The translations under genes were made by a program, and so were the position numbers. A stretch of DNA of 53,960 bases, from contig JAZOBB010000053.1 of the NCBI GenBank assembly GCA_045595745.1, forward strand, positions 1-53,960, read 5' to 3'. Every line of letters begins with the position of its first letter. Within the stretch, counting starts at the first letter, position 1. Source of the DNA: RGIG1666 sp045595745 (GTDB taxonomy: Bacteria; Bacillota; Clostridia; UBA1381; UBA9506). This document shows positions 24,855 through 33,674 of this stretch, piece after piece. The notes under the pieces are model-generated. The model searched no databases. It had not been told where the DNA came from and was given only the letters and a program-made list of their open reading frames with translations.

Positions 24855-25822
24855 AAGCTGTTAAGTATATAGCACTTGCTTTGCTGATTGTATTGATTGT
24901 AAGCCATGTTGCGTTTGAACCGAAAAAATGCGAAAAGACACAGTTTTGTTTAGATACAATTGTCACATTAACCGCATACGGCAAGGGTGCAGATGGAGCA
25001 ATAGACAAAGCCTTTAACAGAATCAGCGAAATTGAGCAAAAGTTTAGTGCGTATTTAAAAGACAGCGAAATCTATAAGATTAATAATAGCTCTTATAATA
25101 CCTTTGTTGAAGTCGATAAAGAGGTTTATGATTTAATCAATCGCTCTCTTGAGCTTTCGGATATGACCGAGGGTGCATTTGACATAACCTTAAAGCCCGT
25201 ATCAGACCTTTGGGGCATTGGAACAGACAACCAAAGAGTGCCGACTGATGAAGAGATTAAATCGGCACTTAATAAAACAGGTTGGGAAAATGTGGTTTTA
25301 GATAAAAACTCCTATGCAGTTAAGCTTAAAAAAGAAGGAATGGCACTTGATTTGGGCGCAATTGCAAAGGGTTATGCATCTGACGAGGCGGCACGTGTTC
25401 TTAGTGAGTGCGGAATTAAAAATGCCTGCCTTGACTTAGGAGGCAATATTGTAGTTATGGGAGAAATGCCGCTTGGACTTTTTGAGTCAATCAGATATGG
25501 CAAAAGGTCGAGGCCGTTTACGATTGGTATTCAGGAGCCTGATGCACCGCGAGGACAATCGGGACAACCTGTTACAGTAGAAAACGGCTGTGTTGTAACC
25601 TCGGGCGATTATGAGAGATATTTTGAAGAAAACGGCGAACGTTATCATCACATTATTGACCCGAAAACAGGTATGCCTGCTAAAAGCGGTGTGCGCAGCG
25701 TGACTGTTATTGCAAAAGAGGGTACTACTGCTGATGCGTTGTCTACAGCATTTTTTGTTATAGGAAATGATGCAGACGATAAATGGAAAGAACATTATGA
25801 AACGGTTATATTCGCACGATAG
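24851..25822 (+). CDS. apbE: FAD:protein FMN transferase (ApbE family)
   Basis: A 323-residue ApbE protein with an N-terminal hydrophobic anchor (residues 6-21) and no clear lipobox. FDITLKPVSDLWGIG, LGAIAKGYASDEAARVL, CLDLGGNIVVMG, HHIIDPKTGMPA and TADALSTAFFVIG are family motifs; the last includes metal/FAD-binding residues. It attaches FMN covalently to threonine in flavoproteins such as Rnf/Nqr subunits, outside the membrane. No target is encoded in the window. Its start overlaps the preceding gene by 4 bp. Confidence 0.95.
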   Translation: MKAVKYIALALLIVLIVSHVAFEPKKCEKTQFCLDTIVTLTAYGKGADGAIDKAFNRISEIEQKFSAYLKDSEIYKINNSSYNTFVEVDKEVYDLINRSLELSDMTEGAFDITLKPVSDLWGIGTDNQRVPTDEEIKSALNKTGWENVVLDKNSYAVKLKKEGMALDLGAIAKGYASDEAARVLSECGIKNACLDLGGNIVVMGEMPLGLFESIRYGKRSRPFTIGIQEPDAPRGQSGQPVTVENGCVVTSGDYERYFEENGERYHHIIDPKTGMPAKSGVRSVTVIAKEGTTADALSTAFFVIGNDADDKWKEHYETVIFAR

Positions 25823-25837
25823 CGGAGGGATAAAATT

Positions 25838-28477
25838 ATGAGCAAAGCAAAATTTTTAATACTTGATGCGAACAGCATTATAAACAGAGCCTTTTACGGA
25901 ATAAAGCTGTTAACCACAAAAGATGGAACATATACCAATGCGGTATATGGCTTTTTGACAATTTTATTTCGATATACAAAAGAAATAGAGCCTGACTATA
26001 TTGCGGCGGCGTTTGACCTTAAGGCTCCTACGTTCAGACATAAAATGTATGACGCCTATAAGGCGACGCGAAAGGGAATGCCCGAAGAGTTAGTGCCGCA
26101 GATTCCTCTTATGAAAGAGGTTTTGTCGGCTATGAATATCCGCATTTTAGAAAAAGAGGGCTTTGAGGCTGATGATATTATAGGTACAGTTTCGAAAATG
26201 TGTGAAGAGCAGAATATAGAGTGCGATATTTTAACAGGTGACAAAGACGATTTGCAGTTGGCATCAGACACAAGCAAAATTTATCTTGTTACAACTCGTA
26301 TGGGTAACACACAGACAGAAATTTTCGATAGCGAAAAAGTTATAGAAAAATACGGGGTAACTCCTAAAGAATTCATTGATGTTAAGGCGATTATGGGCGA
26401 TACCTCTGATAATATTCCCGGGGTTAAGGGCATTGGCGAAAAGGGTGCTTTAAACCTTATTCAGACCTATCACGATTTGGAAACGGTTTACGAAAATGTT
26501 GAAAGCGGTGTGATTACAAAATCGACCAAAACCAAGCTTGAAGAAGGCAAAGACAGTGCGTTTTTAAGCAGAACTTTAGCAACTATTGACAGGAATGTGC
26601 CGCTTGATATTACTCTTTCTGATGCGGCGGTTACATCTTATGACAATGAAAGATTAGCAGAGATTTTTACACGTTTAGAGTTTAAAAGATTTTTAAAAGA
26701 ATTGCCGACAATTGACGGTGGAGAGGTTGCGCCAATTATAAAAGAAGAATTTAAAGATGGCGAATATATTGATATTACAGATTCATCCGAGCTTAAATCT
26801 AAACTTGATACCGATAAAGAAGTTGCATATCTTTTGGATACAGACGGCGGTAAGGTTGTATTTTCATATGATGAAAATGCCTGCTTTAGCGCAGATTTAG
26901 ACGGCGAGAATATAGATATCTGGCGCGAATTTTTTGAAAATGAAAATAAAATTAAAATTGCCCACAATTTTAAAGACGATATTATTTATCTTGACAAATT
27001 CGGTATTTTTCCCGTTGGAGTGCGTTTTGATACAGCAATCGGGGCATATCTTTTAGAGCCGTCTAAAAAAACCTATGATATTTCAGATTTGTGCTTTGAT
27101 TTTTTAGGTGTAAATTTAGGTGATGCTGACAGCGGAAGTGTTCAGCTTTCGTTAGATATGATAGGCGAAGGCTTGGGCAAGGGATTAAATCGCAGAGCAT
27201 TAATGCTTTTAAAGCTTGCCGAGTGGGAAGAAAAAGAGCTTGAAAAAACCGATGAGCTAAAGCTTTTTTATGATATTGAAATGCCGCTTGTTACAGTTTT
27301 GGCATCTATGCAGTTAGAGGGCTTTAAGGTTGACAGAGAAAAGCTTGAGGAGTTTGGCAAAGAATTGTCCGAAAACATTGATGTTTTGACTGAGCAGATT
27401 TATAGCCTTGCGGGCGGTGAATTTAACATTAATTCAACCAAGCAGTTAGGTGAGGTTTTATTTGAAAAGCTATCTCTGCCTGTGGTCAAAAAAACCAAAA
27501 CAGGATATTCAACCAATGTTGAGGTTTTAGAAAAGCTTGCTGACAAGCATCCTATTATTAATTCTATAATAGAGTATCGAAAGCTTACAAAATTAAAATC
27601 AACCTATGTAGACGGATTGATTAGTGTTATAAATGAAAAAACCGGTAAAATCCATTCAAGCTTTAATCAGACTGTAACGGTAACAGGTAGAATATCGTCA
27701 ACCGAGCCGAATTTGCAGAATATTCCTGTAAGAACAGAGCTGGGGCGCGAAATGCGTAAAATGTTTATTGCCCAAAGTGACGATTATGTTTTGGTTGATG
27801 CCGACTATTCGCAAATTGAGCTTAGGGTTTTAGCACATATTGCCGATGATGAAAATATGACAGAGGCATTTAAAAACGGCTTTGATATTCACAGAAGCAC
27901 GGCGGCTAAAATTTTTGGCGTATCAGCAGACGAGGTTACAAGCGAAATGCGAAGTGCGGCTAAAGCTATTAATTTTGGTCTTGTTTATGGTATGGGCGAG
28001 TTTTCGCTTGCGCAGGATTTAAAGATAAGCTTAAAATCAGCAAAGGAATATATGAATGATTATCTGGGCAGTTATCCTAAGGTGCAAAAATATATGAAGG
28101 ATACTGTAGAATTTGCCAAGGAAAACGGATATGTTAAAACTATGTTCGGACGCAGAAGAGCTATCCCTGAGATAAGCTCTAAAAACTTTCAGCTGCGTTC
28201 GTTTGGTGAACGCGTGGCTCTTAACACACCGATTCAGGGCAGTGCAGCGGATATTATAAAGCTTGCTATGGTGGCTGTGTATAAAAGTCTTAAAGAAAAA
28301 AATCTGCGTTCTAAATTGATTTTGCAGGTGCACGACGAACTGATTATCCAGGCTCATAAAGATGAGGTCGAACAGGTTAAAGAACTATTAAAAAACGAAA
28401 TGGAAAATGTGTGCGCTTTATCTGCACCATTAGTAGCTGATATGAATGTTGGACGTAGTTGGTACGATACGAAATAG
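25838..28477 (+). CDS. polA: DNA polymerase I
   Basis: An 879-residue family A polymerase for Okazaki-fragment processing and repair. Residues 1-300 form the 5'-nuclease domain (DANSIINRAFYG, EGFEADDIIG, GDTSDNIPGVKGIG). Residues about 310-480 form a 3'-5' exonuclease-like domain in which the DxE of motif I reads DTD, so proofreading is probably lost, as in many Gram-positive homologues. The polymerase domain has DADYSQIELRVLAH near 654, the O-helix region with AKAINFGLVYGMG, and QVHDEL near 830. The ATG follows GCGGAGGG. whiA begins 10 bp after the stop. Confidence 0.97.
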   Translation: MSKAKFLILDANSIINRAFYGIKLLTTKDGTYTNAVYGFLTILFRYTKEIEPDYIAAAFDLKAPTFRHKMYDAYKATRKGMPEELVPQIPLMKEVLSAMNIRILEKEGFEADDIIGTVSKMCEEQNIECDILTGDKDDLQLASDTSKIYLVTTRMGNTQTEIFDSEKVIEKYGVTPKEFIDVKAIMGDTSDNIPGVKGIGEKGALNLIQTYHDLETVYENVESGVITKSTKTKLEEGKDSAFLSRTLATIDRNVPLDITLSDAAVTSYDNERLAEIFTRLEFKRFLKELPTIDGGEVAPIIKEEFKDGEYIDITDSSELKSKLDTDKEVAYLLDTDGGKVVFSYDENACFSADLDGENIDIWREFFENENKIKIAHNFKDDIIYLDKFGIFPVGVRFDTAIGAYLLEPSKKTYDISDLCFDFLGVNLGDADSGSVQLSLDMIGEGLGKGLNRRALMLLKLAEWEEKELEKTDELKLFYDIEMPLVTVLASMQLEGFKVDREKLEEFGKELSENIDVLTEQIYSLAGGEFNINSTKQLGEVLFEKLSLPVVKKTKTGYSTNVEVLEKLADKHPIINSIIEYRKLTKLKSTYVDGLISVINEKTGKIHSSFNQTVTVTGRISSTEPNLQNIPVRTELGREMRKMFIAQSDDYVLVDADYSQIELRVLAHIADDENMTEAFKNGFDIHRSTAAKIFGVSADEVTSEMRSAAKAINFGLVYGMGEFSLAQDLKISLKSAKEYMNDYLGSYPKVQKYMKDTVEFAKENGYVKTMFGRRRAIPEISSKNFQLRSFGERVALNTPIQGSAADIIKLAMVAVYKSLKEKNLRSKLILQVHDELIIQAHKDEVEQVKELLKNEMENVCALSAPLVADMNVGRSWYDTK

Positions 28478-28487
28478 GAGGTATGAA

Positions 28488-29393
28488 GTGTCTTTTTCAG
28501 CAGATGTAAAAAAGGAGCTTTGCCGTATTGATGAAGAAAAAAGCTGTTGCGCTAAAGCAGAGCTTGCAGGAATTTTTGCGTTTTGCTCGATTGAGCGCGG
28601 CGGTGAGTTAATATTAAGAACAGAAAACGAGTTGGTTGCAAAAAGAGCTGCAGAGCTTTTAAAGCGTCTTTTTGCGATTAATGCGGAAACAGAGGTATCA
28701 AAAAGAGGAGCAAAAGGTGCGTTATATACTATAACCTTAACAGAAAATGCGGGTTTAAAAACGGTGTTATCCGGGCTTGGTCTTTATCAGAACAATATGA
28801 TTAAATTTGCAATTGACCCGTTTTTAACTCAGCAGCCGTGCTGTGCACAGAGCTATTTGCGAGGAGCTTTTTTGGGCGGTGGTTCGGTAAATTCGCCTAA
28901 AAGGAGCTATCATTTCGAAATAGAAACACATTATTTCGGTTTAAGCCGTGACCTTTCGGCTCTTTTTTCAGACCTCGATTTTGAGGTGAAAACTGTTATG
29001 CGAAAGGGCAGCTATGTGTCATATATAAAAGACAGTGAAAAAATAGGTGATATTCTTGCGGTTATGGGTGCGACAGGGTCGATGATGGACCTTTACAATG
29101 CCAAAATAGAAAAAGAAGTTAATAATTCGGTAAACCGTAGAGTGAACTGTGATACGGCAAATCTTACAAAGACAGTTAATGCCGCGGTTGCACAGGCAAA
29201 CAGCATACGCCAGCTGGTAGCCAAAAAAGGAGCAGAGGCAATACCCGAGCATTTAAGGGAACTTGCTGATTTAAGGCTTAGTTATCCTGAGGCAAGCTTG
29301 GCAGAACTGAGTGAAATGCTTAGCACACCCATAAGTAAATCGGGAGTAAATCATCGGCTTAAAAAGCTAATGGAGCTAGCTGAGCGACTATAA
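28488..29393 (+). CDS. whiA: DNA-binding protein WhiA
   Basis: A 301-residue protein with the WhiA layout: an N-terminal LAGLIDADG-like domain (AELAGIFAFCSIERGGE, SYLRGAFLGGGSVNSPKRSYH) and a C-terminal helix-turn-helix (LAELSEMLSTPISKSGVNHRLKKL in pieces). In Firmicutes WhiA affects cell division and chromosome segregation. I start at GTG 28488 behind TAGGAGGT; the frame is open further upstream into polA but has no ribosome binding site there. The usual neighbours rapZ and gloB-like genes are absent; instead it follows polA. Confidence 0.95.
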   Translation: MSFSADVKKELCRIDEEKSCCAKAELAGIFAFCSIERGGELILRTENELVAKRAAELLKRLFAINAETEVSKRGAKGALYTITLTENAGLKTVLSGLGLYQNNMIKFAIDPFLTQQPCCAQSYLRGAFLGGGSVNSPKRSYHFEIETHYFGLSRDLSALFSDLDFEVKTVMRKGSYVSYIKDSEKIGDILAVMGATGSMMDLYNAKIEKEVNNSVNRRVNCDTANLTKTVNAAVAQANSIRQLVAKKGAEAIPEHLRELADLRLSYPEASLAELSEMLSTPISKSGVNHRLKKLMELAERL

Positions 29394-29410
29394 TTAAAAG
29401 GAGCAATTTT

Positions 29411-29803
29411 ATGACGCAGATAGGCAGAGTTGTTTCGGTATCGAGGGATGAGGCTAAAATAGAAGTGCGCAGAGCATCGGCTTGCGGAGAAAACTGCGCT
29501 ATGTGCAAGGGTGGATGCATGCCGACAAAGCATATAGCAACTGTAAAAAATGCGGCAGGTGCCAAAGCGGGAGATATGGTAAGGATTGATACATCGGATA
29601 AAGATGTATTAAAAAGTGCATTTTTAGTTTATTTTTTGCCTGTTATGATTTTGTTTGTTTGCTATGGAATAGCGATTATAATATCTGATAATGAACTGAT
29701 AGCGGCTGCTATAGCTCTTCTGGGATTTGTGGTTGGATTTTTTATTTTGCGTTTGGTTGACAGAAAAATTGCACCGATGCCTGAAATAACAAAAGTACTG
29801 TGA
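29411..29803 (+). CDS. RseC/SoxR-reducing-system family membrane protein
   Basis: A 130-residue protein with an N-terminal cysteine cluster (CGENCAMCKGGC) and two membrane helices at about residues 72-92 and 97-117. This matches the RseC family, associated in other bacteria with Rnf-type complexes and SoxR reduction or with sigma-E control. The four-cysteine cluster could bind an iron-sulfur centre; that is inference. No rnf genes are in the window. AAAGGAGC precedes the ATG. Confidence 0.88.
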   Translation: MTQIGRVVSVSRDEAKIEVRRASACGENCAMCKGGCMPTKHIATVKNAAGAKAGDMVRIDTSDKDVLKSAFLVYFLPVMILFVCYGIAIIISDNELIAAAIALLGFVVGFFILRLVDRKIAPMPEITKVL

Positions 29804-29830
29804 TATTAAACAACGGATGGAGGAAGCATA

Positions 29831-31597
29831 ATGGCACTTGACGGTGTGGCGGTATGTGCTTTAGTAAAAGAGTTCAGCGAAAAACTTGTTGGACTAAGAA
29901 TAGATAAAATATATCAGCCTGAGCATGACGAAATACACATAACACTTCACGGCTTTGGCAATAATTATCGTTTGCTGTTAACTGCAAATGCAAATGTGGC
30001 AAGAGCCTGCTTTACAGAAGATTCAAAGCCTAATCCCGCTCAGCCGCCTATGTTTTGTATGCTTTTAAGAAAGCATTTGGGGGCGGGCAAAATTACAAGA
30101 GTGCATCAGCCGGGCTTTGAACGCGTTATAGAGTTTTGCATAGAAACCTATAACGAGTTGGGCGATATCGTTGTAAAAACCTTGGTTGTCGAGCTTATGG
30201 GCAGGCATTCAAACATAATTTTGGTTGATGAAAACGGCAGAGTTGCCGATTCGATAAAACGTGTAGATTTTTCGGTCAGCACGGTAAGACAGATTTTGCC
30301 GGGTGTTATCTATGAGGCTCCACCTGCACAGGATAAGATGAATCCAAAAGAAGCGACGACCTCTGAAATTTTAGATGTGCTTAAAGCTGCGTCTGAGGGT
30401 GAAAAGCTAGACCGTGTACTTTTATCATCGTTTGTTGGGGTAAGTCCTTTAATAGCAAGAGAAATATCGTTTAAAGCATTGGGGACATCTGATATTTATA
30501 TGAGTGAGCTTGATTTTTCAAAGCATCTTGATGTTGCAACTCAGATGTATAACTTATTTTCAGATGTCAGTCAGGGAAAATTTTCGCCCTGTGTGCTGAT
30601 AAATAAAGAGACAGGAAAGCTGATAGAATTTTCACCTATTGATATTTTGCAATATGGCGATCTGGCACAAAAAGAATATGCAGATTCGTTTGCGCATCTT
30701 GCAGACCGCTTTTATAAAGAACGCGATAAAAAAGAACGAATGGCACATCGTGCAGCACATCTTGTTAAGCTGGTTGCGACAAATATTGAAAGATGTGCAA
30801 AAAAACTGCATCTTCAGCAAAAAGAGCTTAATGATACCCAAAAAAAAGAAAAGTGGCAGCAGTATGGTGAGCTTATTACTGCAAATATTTATCGCATAGA
30901 GCAGGGTGCAGACAGTGTTGTAGTCCAAAATTATTTTGAGGAAGAAATGCCCGAGATAAGTATTCCGCTAGATGTAAGGCTCTCGCCATCGGCAAACGCA
31001 CAGAAATATTATAAAAAATACAACAAGGCAAAAACTGCAGAGCAAGAGCTTACGCGTCAAATTGAACTGGCTAAAAGTGAGCTTGGCTATTTAGAAACCG
31101 TTGAAGAGGAGCTTGAAAAAGCCATAAGTGAGGCGGACCTTGCTGAAATATCAGATGAGCTGGCAGAGCAAGGATATATAAGACGTGTGCAAAAGGATAA
31201 AAAGAACAAGCGAAAGGTTAGCAGTCCTATGGAGTTTACAACATCTGATGGCTTTTGTGTTTTGGTTGGCAGAAACAACAAACAAAACGATATGTTAACC
31301 TTAAAAACTGCAAGAGGTGCAGACTTGTGGTTTCATACAAAAAACATACCCGGGTCGCATACACTTTTGGTTCACGAACACGACAGAGAATTTACGGACA
31401 AGGCAATTTTAGAGGCGGCTCAGCTTGCGGCTTTTTATTCAAAGGCTAAAGAGTCAGCAAATGTTCCGGTTGATTATACTCTTATTAAAAACGTTAAGAA
31501 ACCGGCAGGCTCAAAACCCGGATTTGTTATTTATACCACAAATCAGACGGCGTATGTTACACCGCCAAAAAGTGTAGATGGTTTTAATAAAAAATAG
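29831..31597 (+). CDS. rqcH: Rqc2/NEMF homologue RqcH (NFACT family, formerly fibronectin-binding protein FbpA)
   Basis: A 588-residue protein with the full NFACT layout: an N-terminal NFACT-N domain (MALDGVAVCALVKEFSEKL, LVVELMGRHSNIILVD), a long central coiled coil with helix-hairpin-helix-like segments (about 280-450), and a C-terminal NFACT-R domain (GRNNKQNDMLTLKTARGADLW in part, HTKNIPGSHTLL). RqcH binds stalled 50S-peptidyl-tRNA complexes and adds C-terminal alanine tails that mark nascent chains for degradation. GGATGGAGG precedes the ATG. It is the last gene of the operon. Confidence 0.93.
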   Translation: MALDGVAVCALVKEFSEKLVGLRIDKIYQPEHDEIHITLHGFGNNYRLLLTANANVARACFTEDSKPNPAQPPMFCMLLRKHLGAGKITRVHQPGFERVIEFCIETYNELGDIVVKTLVVELMGRHSNIILVDENGRVADSIKRVDFSVSTVRQILPGVIYEAPPAQDKMNPKEATTSEILDVLKAASEGEKLDRVLLSSFVGVSPLIAREISFKALGTSDIYMSELDFSKHLDVATQMYNLFSDVSQGKFSPCVLINKETGKLIEFSPIDILQYGDLAQKEYADSFAHLADRFYKERDKKERMAHRAAHLVKLVATNIERCAKKLHLQQKELNDTQKKEKWQQYGELITANIYRIEQGADSVVVQNYFEEEMPEISIPLDVRLSPSANAQKYYKKYNKAKTAEQELTRQIELAKSELGYLETVEEELEKAISEADLAEISDELAEQGYIRRVQKDKKNKRKVSSPMEFTTSDGFCVLVGRNNKQNDMLTLKTARGADLWFHTKNIPGSHTLLVHEHDREFTDKAILEAAQLAAFYSKAKESANVPVDYTLIKNVKKPAGSKPGFVIYTTNQTAYVTPPKSVDGFNKK

Positions 31598-31611
31598 AAA
31601 GTGCATATAAA

Positions 31612-31651
31612 AATAACAGCGGCTCACATTAATTCGTGAGCCGCTGTTATT
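31612..31651 (+). terminator. Intrinsic terminator after rqcH
   Basis: A perfect 16-bp inverted repeat, AATAACAGCGGCTCAC/GTGAGCCGCTGTTATT, with an 8-base loop and a TTATTCT run. It closes the operon that starts at 22945. Confidence 0.85.
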
Positions 31652-31677
31652 CTAGGGTATAGGAAAAATAGTTCAGA

Positions 31678-31756
31678 ATGGACAAACTGAGCCCAAGCAT
31701 TGCTTGGGGTTACCCGAAAACGTATGTTTATACGTTGAGAGGCGAAGTTTGTTCAT
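31678..31756 (+). repeat. Three-way-junction palindromic element of unknown function
   Basis: Outer stem ATGGACAAACT (31678-31688) pairs with AGTTTGTTCAT (31746-31756), 11 bp with one G-T. Inside are two perfect 7-bp hairpins: CCCAAGC/GCTTGGG (31692-31708) and AACGTAT/ATACGTT (31719-31736). The junction strands are GAG, GTTACCCGA and GAGAGGCGA. The single G-U pair is compatible with a plus-strand RNA but would be an A-C mismatch on the minus strand. No promoter is evident. It could be a dispersed extragenic palindrome or a structured RNA. The rest of 31652-31902 holds only an AT-rich hairpin (about 31779-31804) that may terminate spoVT. Confidence 0.5.
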
Positions 31757-31902
31757 AGCAAAAAGGCTTAAAGTTTAGAAAAATCGAAATTTTTGAGATT
31801 TTTCTTCATTATTAAAATTCATATCTGAAAACTATAGTAAATTCTATTATATTAAAATATGTTGCCTTTTTGCGGTCTGGGCTTTTTTTACATACCCTTA
31901 TT

Positions 31903-32448
31903 TTACTGTTCCATATGCCTGCCCAAGAATCCTGCTGCAGACTGCGCCAGTTTTTCTTCGACTTCGCCCATTCTTGGACTCGATTCGTTGCTGAAAAAAA
32001 CGACCGAGCCAATGGTGTCGCCCTCTGAAATTATTGGCACTACCACTCCGGCGGTATATTTTTCGCTGCCCTCGATTACGTTTAGCTTTTTGTTATCATT
32101 GGGCTTACATACAAAGGTTGATTTTTCTTCCATAACCTTTTCGATATCGGTGCTTATTTTCTTTTCAGAAAGCTCTCTTTTTGGGACACCTGATACTGCG
32201 ATTACATTATCCTTGTCAGTAATACAAATGGGATGTCCGCTTGTTTTAGATAATGTTTCGGCATATTCGCCTGCAAAATCGCCAAGCTCACCTATCGGTG
32301 AATATTTTTTAAAAATTACCTCGCCGTCACGGTCTGTGTATATCTCTAAGGGGTCGCCCTCTCTGATGCGCATTGTTCGTCTGATTTCTTTTGGAATTAC
32401 AACTCTTCCTAAATCGTCTATTCGACGTACAATTCCTGTTGCTTTCAT
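31903..32448 (-). CDS. spoVT: Stage V sporulation protein T (AbrB-type regulator with GAF domain)
   Basis: A 181-residue regulator. The first 50 residues are an AbrB/SpoVT swapped-hairpin DNA-binding domain (GIVRRIDDLGRVVIPKEIRR), and the rest is a GAF-like ligand domain (VVVPIISEGDTIGSVVFFS). SpoVT adjusts late forespore gene expression in spore formers. AAGGAGAT lies upstream of ATG 32448. A promoter resembling the forespore sigma-G consensus is present at 32484-32513. Length and domains match the Bacillus protein. Its presence suggests a sporulating organism. Confidence 0.95.
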   Translation of the reverse strand: MKATGIVRRIDDLGRVVIPKEIRRTMRIREGDPLEIYTDRDGEVIFKKYSPIGELGDFAGEYAETLSKTSGHPICITDKDNVIAVSGVPKRELSEKKISTDIEKVMEEKSTFVCKPNDNKKLNVIEGSEKYTAGVVVPIISEGDTIGSVVFFSNESSPRMGEVEEKLAQSAAGFLGRHMEQ

Positions 32449-32483
32449 ATAGATAAATCTCCTTTTATTTCAAATTACAACCA

Positions 32484-32513
32484 TAGTATTTGAAGATAGA
32501 GGAATTTTATCCA
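32484..32513 (-). promoter_or_regulatory. Putative sigma-G/sigma-F-type promoter of spoVT
   Basis: On the minus strand TGGATA (32513-32508) and AATACTA (32490-32484) are separated by 17 bp. The sigma-G consensus is close to TGAATA and CATACTA. No good sigma-A TATAAT is seen in this spacer. Sigma-G control is known for spoVT in Bacillus. Confidence 0.5.
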
Positions 32514-32533
32514 ATAAAATTGATGGAAAGATT

Positions 32534-33487
32534 TTATAATTTTTCAATTGGAACTTTAAAGTCCACAGGTTCTATTTTAAATTCTTTTCCTTTTAAATAA
32601 TTTAAAATTCCGGAATCGGTTTTAAAATCAAATATTAAACGGTATGAGCAGAGGGCCTGTTGTTTTAGTAAAGGATTTTTGCCCCAGGTGCCGTATTTTC
32701 CGTCGCCTAAAAGCGGATTGCCTATTGCTGACATCTGTGCACGTATCTGGTGCGTGCGACCTGTGATAAGCTCTATTTCTAAAAGTGCGTGGTTTTTATA
32801 TCGCTTTTTTACTGTGTATTTGGTGATAGCTGTTTTGGCATCCGGTGTTGGTTTGTCATATACCTTAACCAAATTTGCGGCGGAGTCCTTTTTCATATAA
32901 GATGTTAAAGTATCGCTGTTTTTTTGAGGTATGCCGCAGGTTAAGCACAAATAGAATTTGCGTATTTCTTTAGTTTTGATTTTTTCATTTAATATGCGCA
33001 GGCTTTCTGCATTTTTTGCAGCAATCACTATGCCTCGTGTATTTCGGTCTATGCGGTTGCACAATGCCGGTGCAAAGCTGTGCTCGGATTCGGGATTATA
33101 TTCTCCCTTTTGGTAAAGGTAAGCCTGTATGTGTGAAATTAATGTATTGACTGATTCTTTATCATCAGAGTGCACAACCAGTCCCTGAGGTTTATCGACC
33201 AGCAATATATTCTCGTCTTCGTATACAACAATGACAGAAGGAGTTTTAATTTTAGTAAAAGCCTCTTCGGGAGTAGGGGTGTCAAAAAATTCATCATTTA
33301 TATATAGCTCAAGTATATCGCCTGCGTTTAATATATCACGCTCGTTTGCACGTTTGCCGTTTATCTTTATGCGTTTTTTGCGCAGAGATTTATATACAAG
33401 GCTTTGCGGCATTGACGGAAGAAATTTTATAAGAAACTTATCTATTCTTTGTCCTGCGTCATTTGAGTTGACGGTAACTTGTCTCAT
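32534..33487 (-). CDS. RluA-family pseudouridine synthase
   Basis: A 317-residue enzyme. An N-terminal S4 RNA-binding domain (residues about 10-65, with SLRKKRIKINGKRAN) precedes the RluA-type catalytic domain with IVYEDENILLVDKPQGLVVH-like segments and the catalytic aspartate in NRIDRNTRGIVIAAKN; ITGRTHQIRAQMSAIGNPLLGD (in part) is also diagnostic. It isomerises uridines in rRNA or tRNA; the target position is not deducible. AGGAGACAGC precedes ATG 33487. A TATAAT-like box upstream on the minus strand is near 33530. Confidence 0.93.
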   Translation of the reverse strand: MRQVTVNSNDAGQRIDKFLIKFLPSMPQSLVYKSLRKKRIKINGKRANERDILNAGDILELYINDEFFDTPTPEEAFTKIKTPSVIVVYEDENILLVDKPQGLVVHSDDKESVNTLISHIQAYLYQKGEYNPESEHSFAPALCNRIDRNTRGIVIAAKNAESLRILNEKIKTKEIRKFYLCLTCGIPQKNSDTLTSYMKKDSAANLVKVYDKPTPDAKTAITKYTVKKRYKNHALLEIELITGRTHQIRAQMSAIGNPLLGDGKYGTWGKNPLLKQQALCSYRLIFDFKTDSGILNYLKGKEFKIEPVDFKVPIEKL

Positions 33488-33639
33488 ATGCTGTCTCCTT
33501 TTAAGATTGTTTTGTATTTCTTCCTTATATTATAGCGCAGATAAATAAAAAAGTCACTATTGACAAAATGCACAAAAGAAAGCTAAAAATATAATAAAAG
33601 TTTGTGAAATATTTTTTGCGTGTTTTTTTGTCAAAATGC

Positions 33640-33668
33640 TTGCAATTGTATGAAAAATAGTGTACAAT
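33640..33668 (+). promoter_or_regulatory. Promoter of the S10 ribosomal-protein superoperon
   Basis: TTGCAA (33640-33645), 17-bp spacer, TACAAT (33663-33668). The next gene, rpsJ, starts about 345 bp downstream, leaving a long structured leader. Confidence 0.6.
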
Positions 33669-33674
33669 AAAAAG

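Noticed and set aside
31859..32452. 197-codon plus-strand frame opposite spoVT
   Set aside because: Antisense shadow of a clear spoVT gene on the minus strand.
33550..33600. TTGACA followed by TATAAT on the plus strand near 33557-33595
   Set aside because: Spacing of about 24 bp is too long for a sigma-A promoter; the TTGCAA/TACAAT pair at 33640-33668 fits better.
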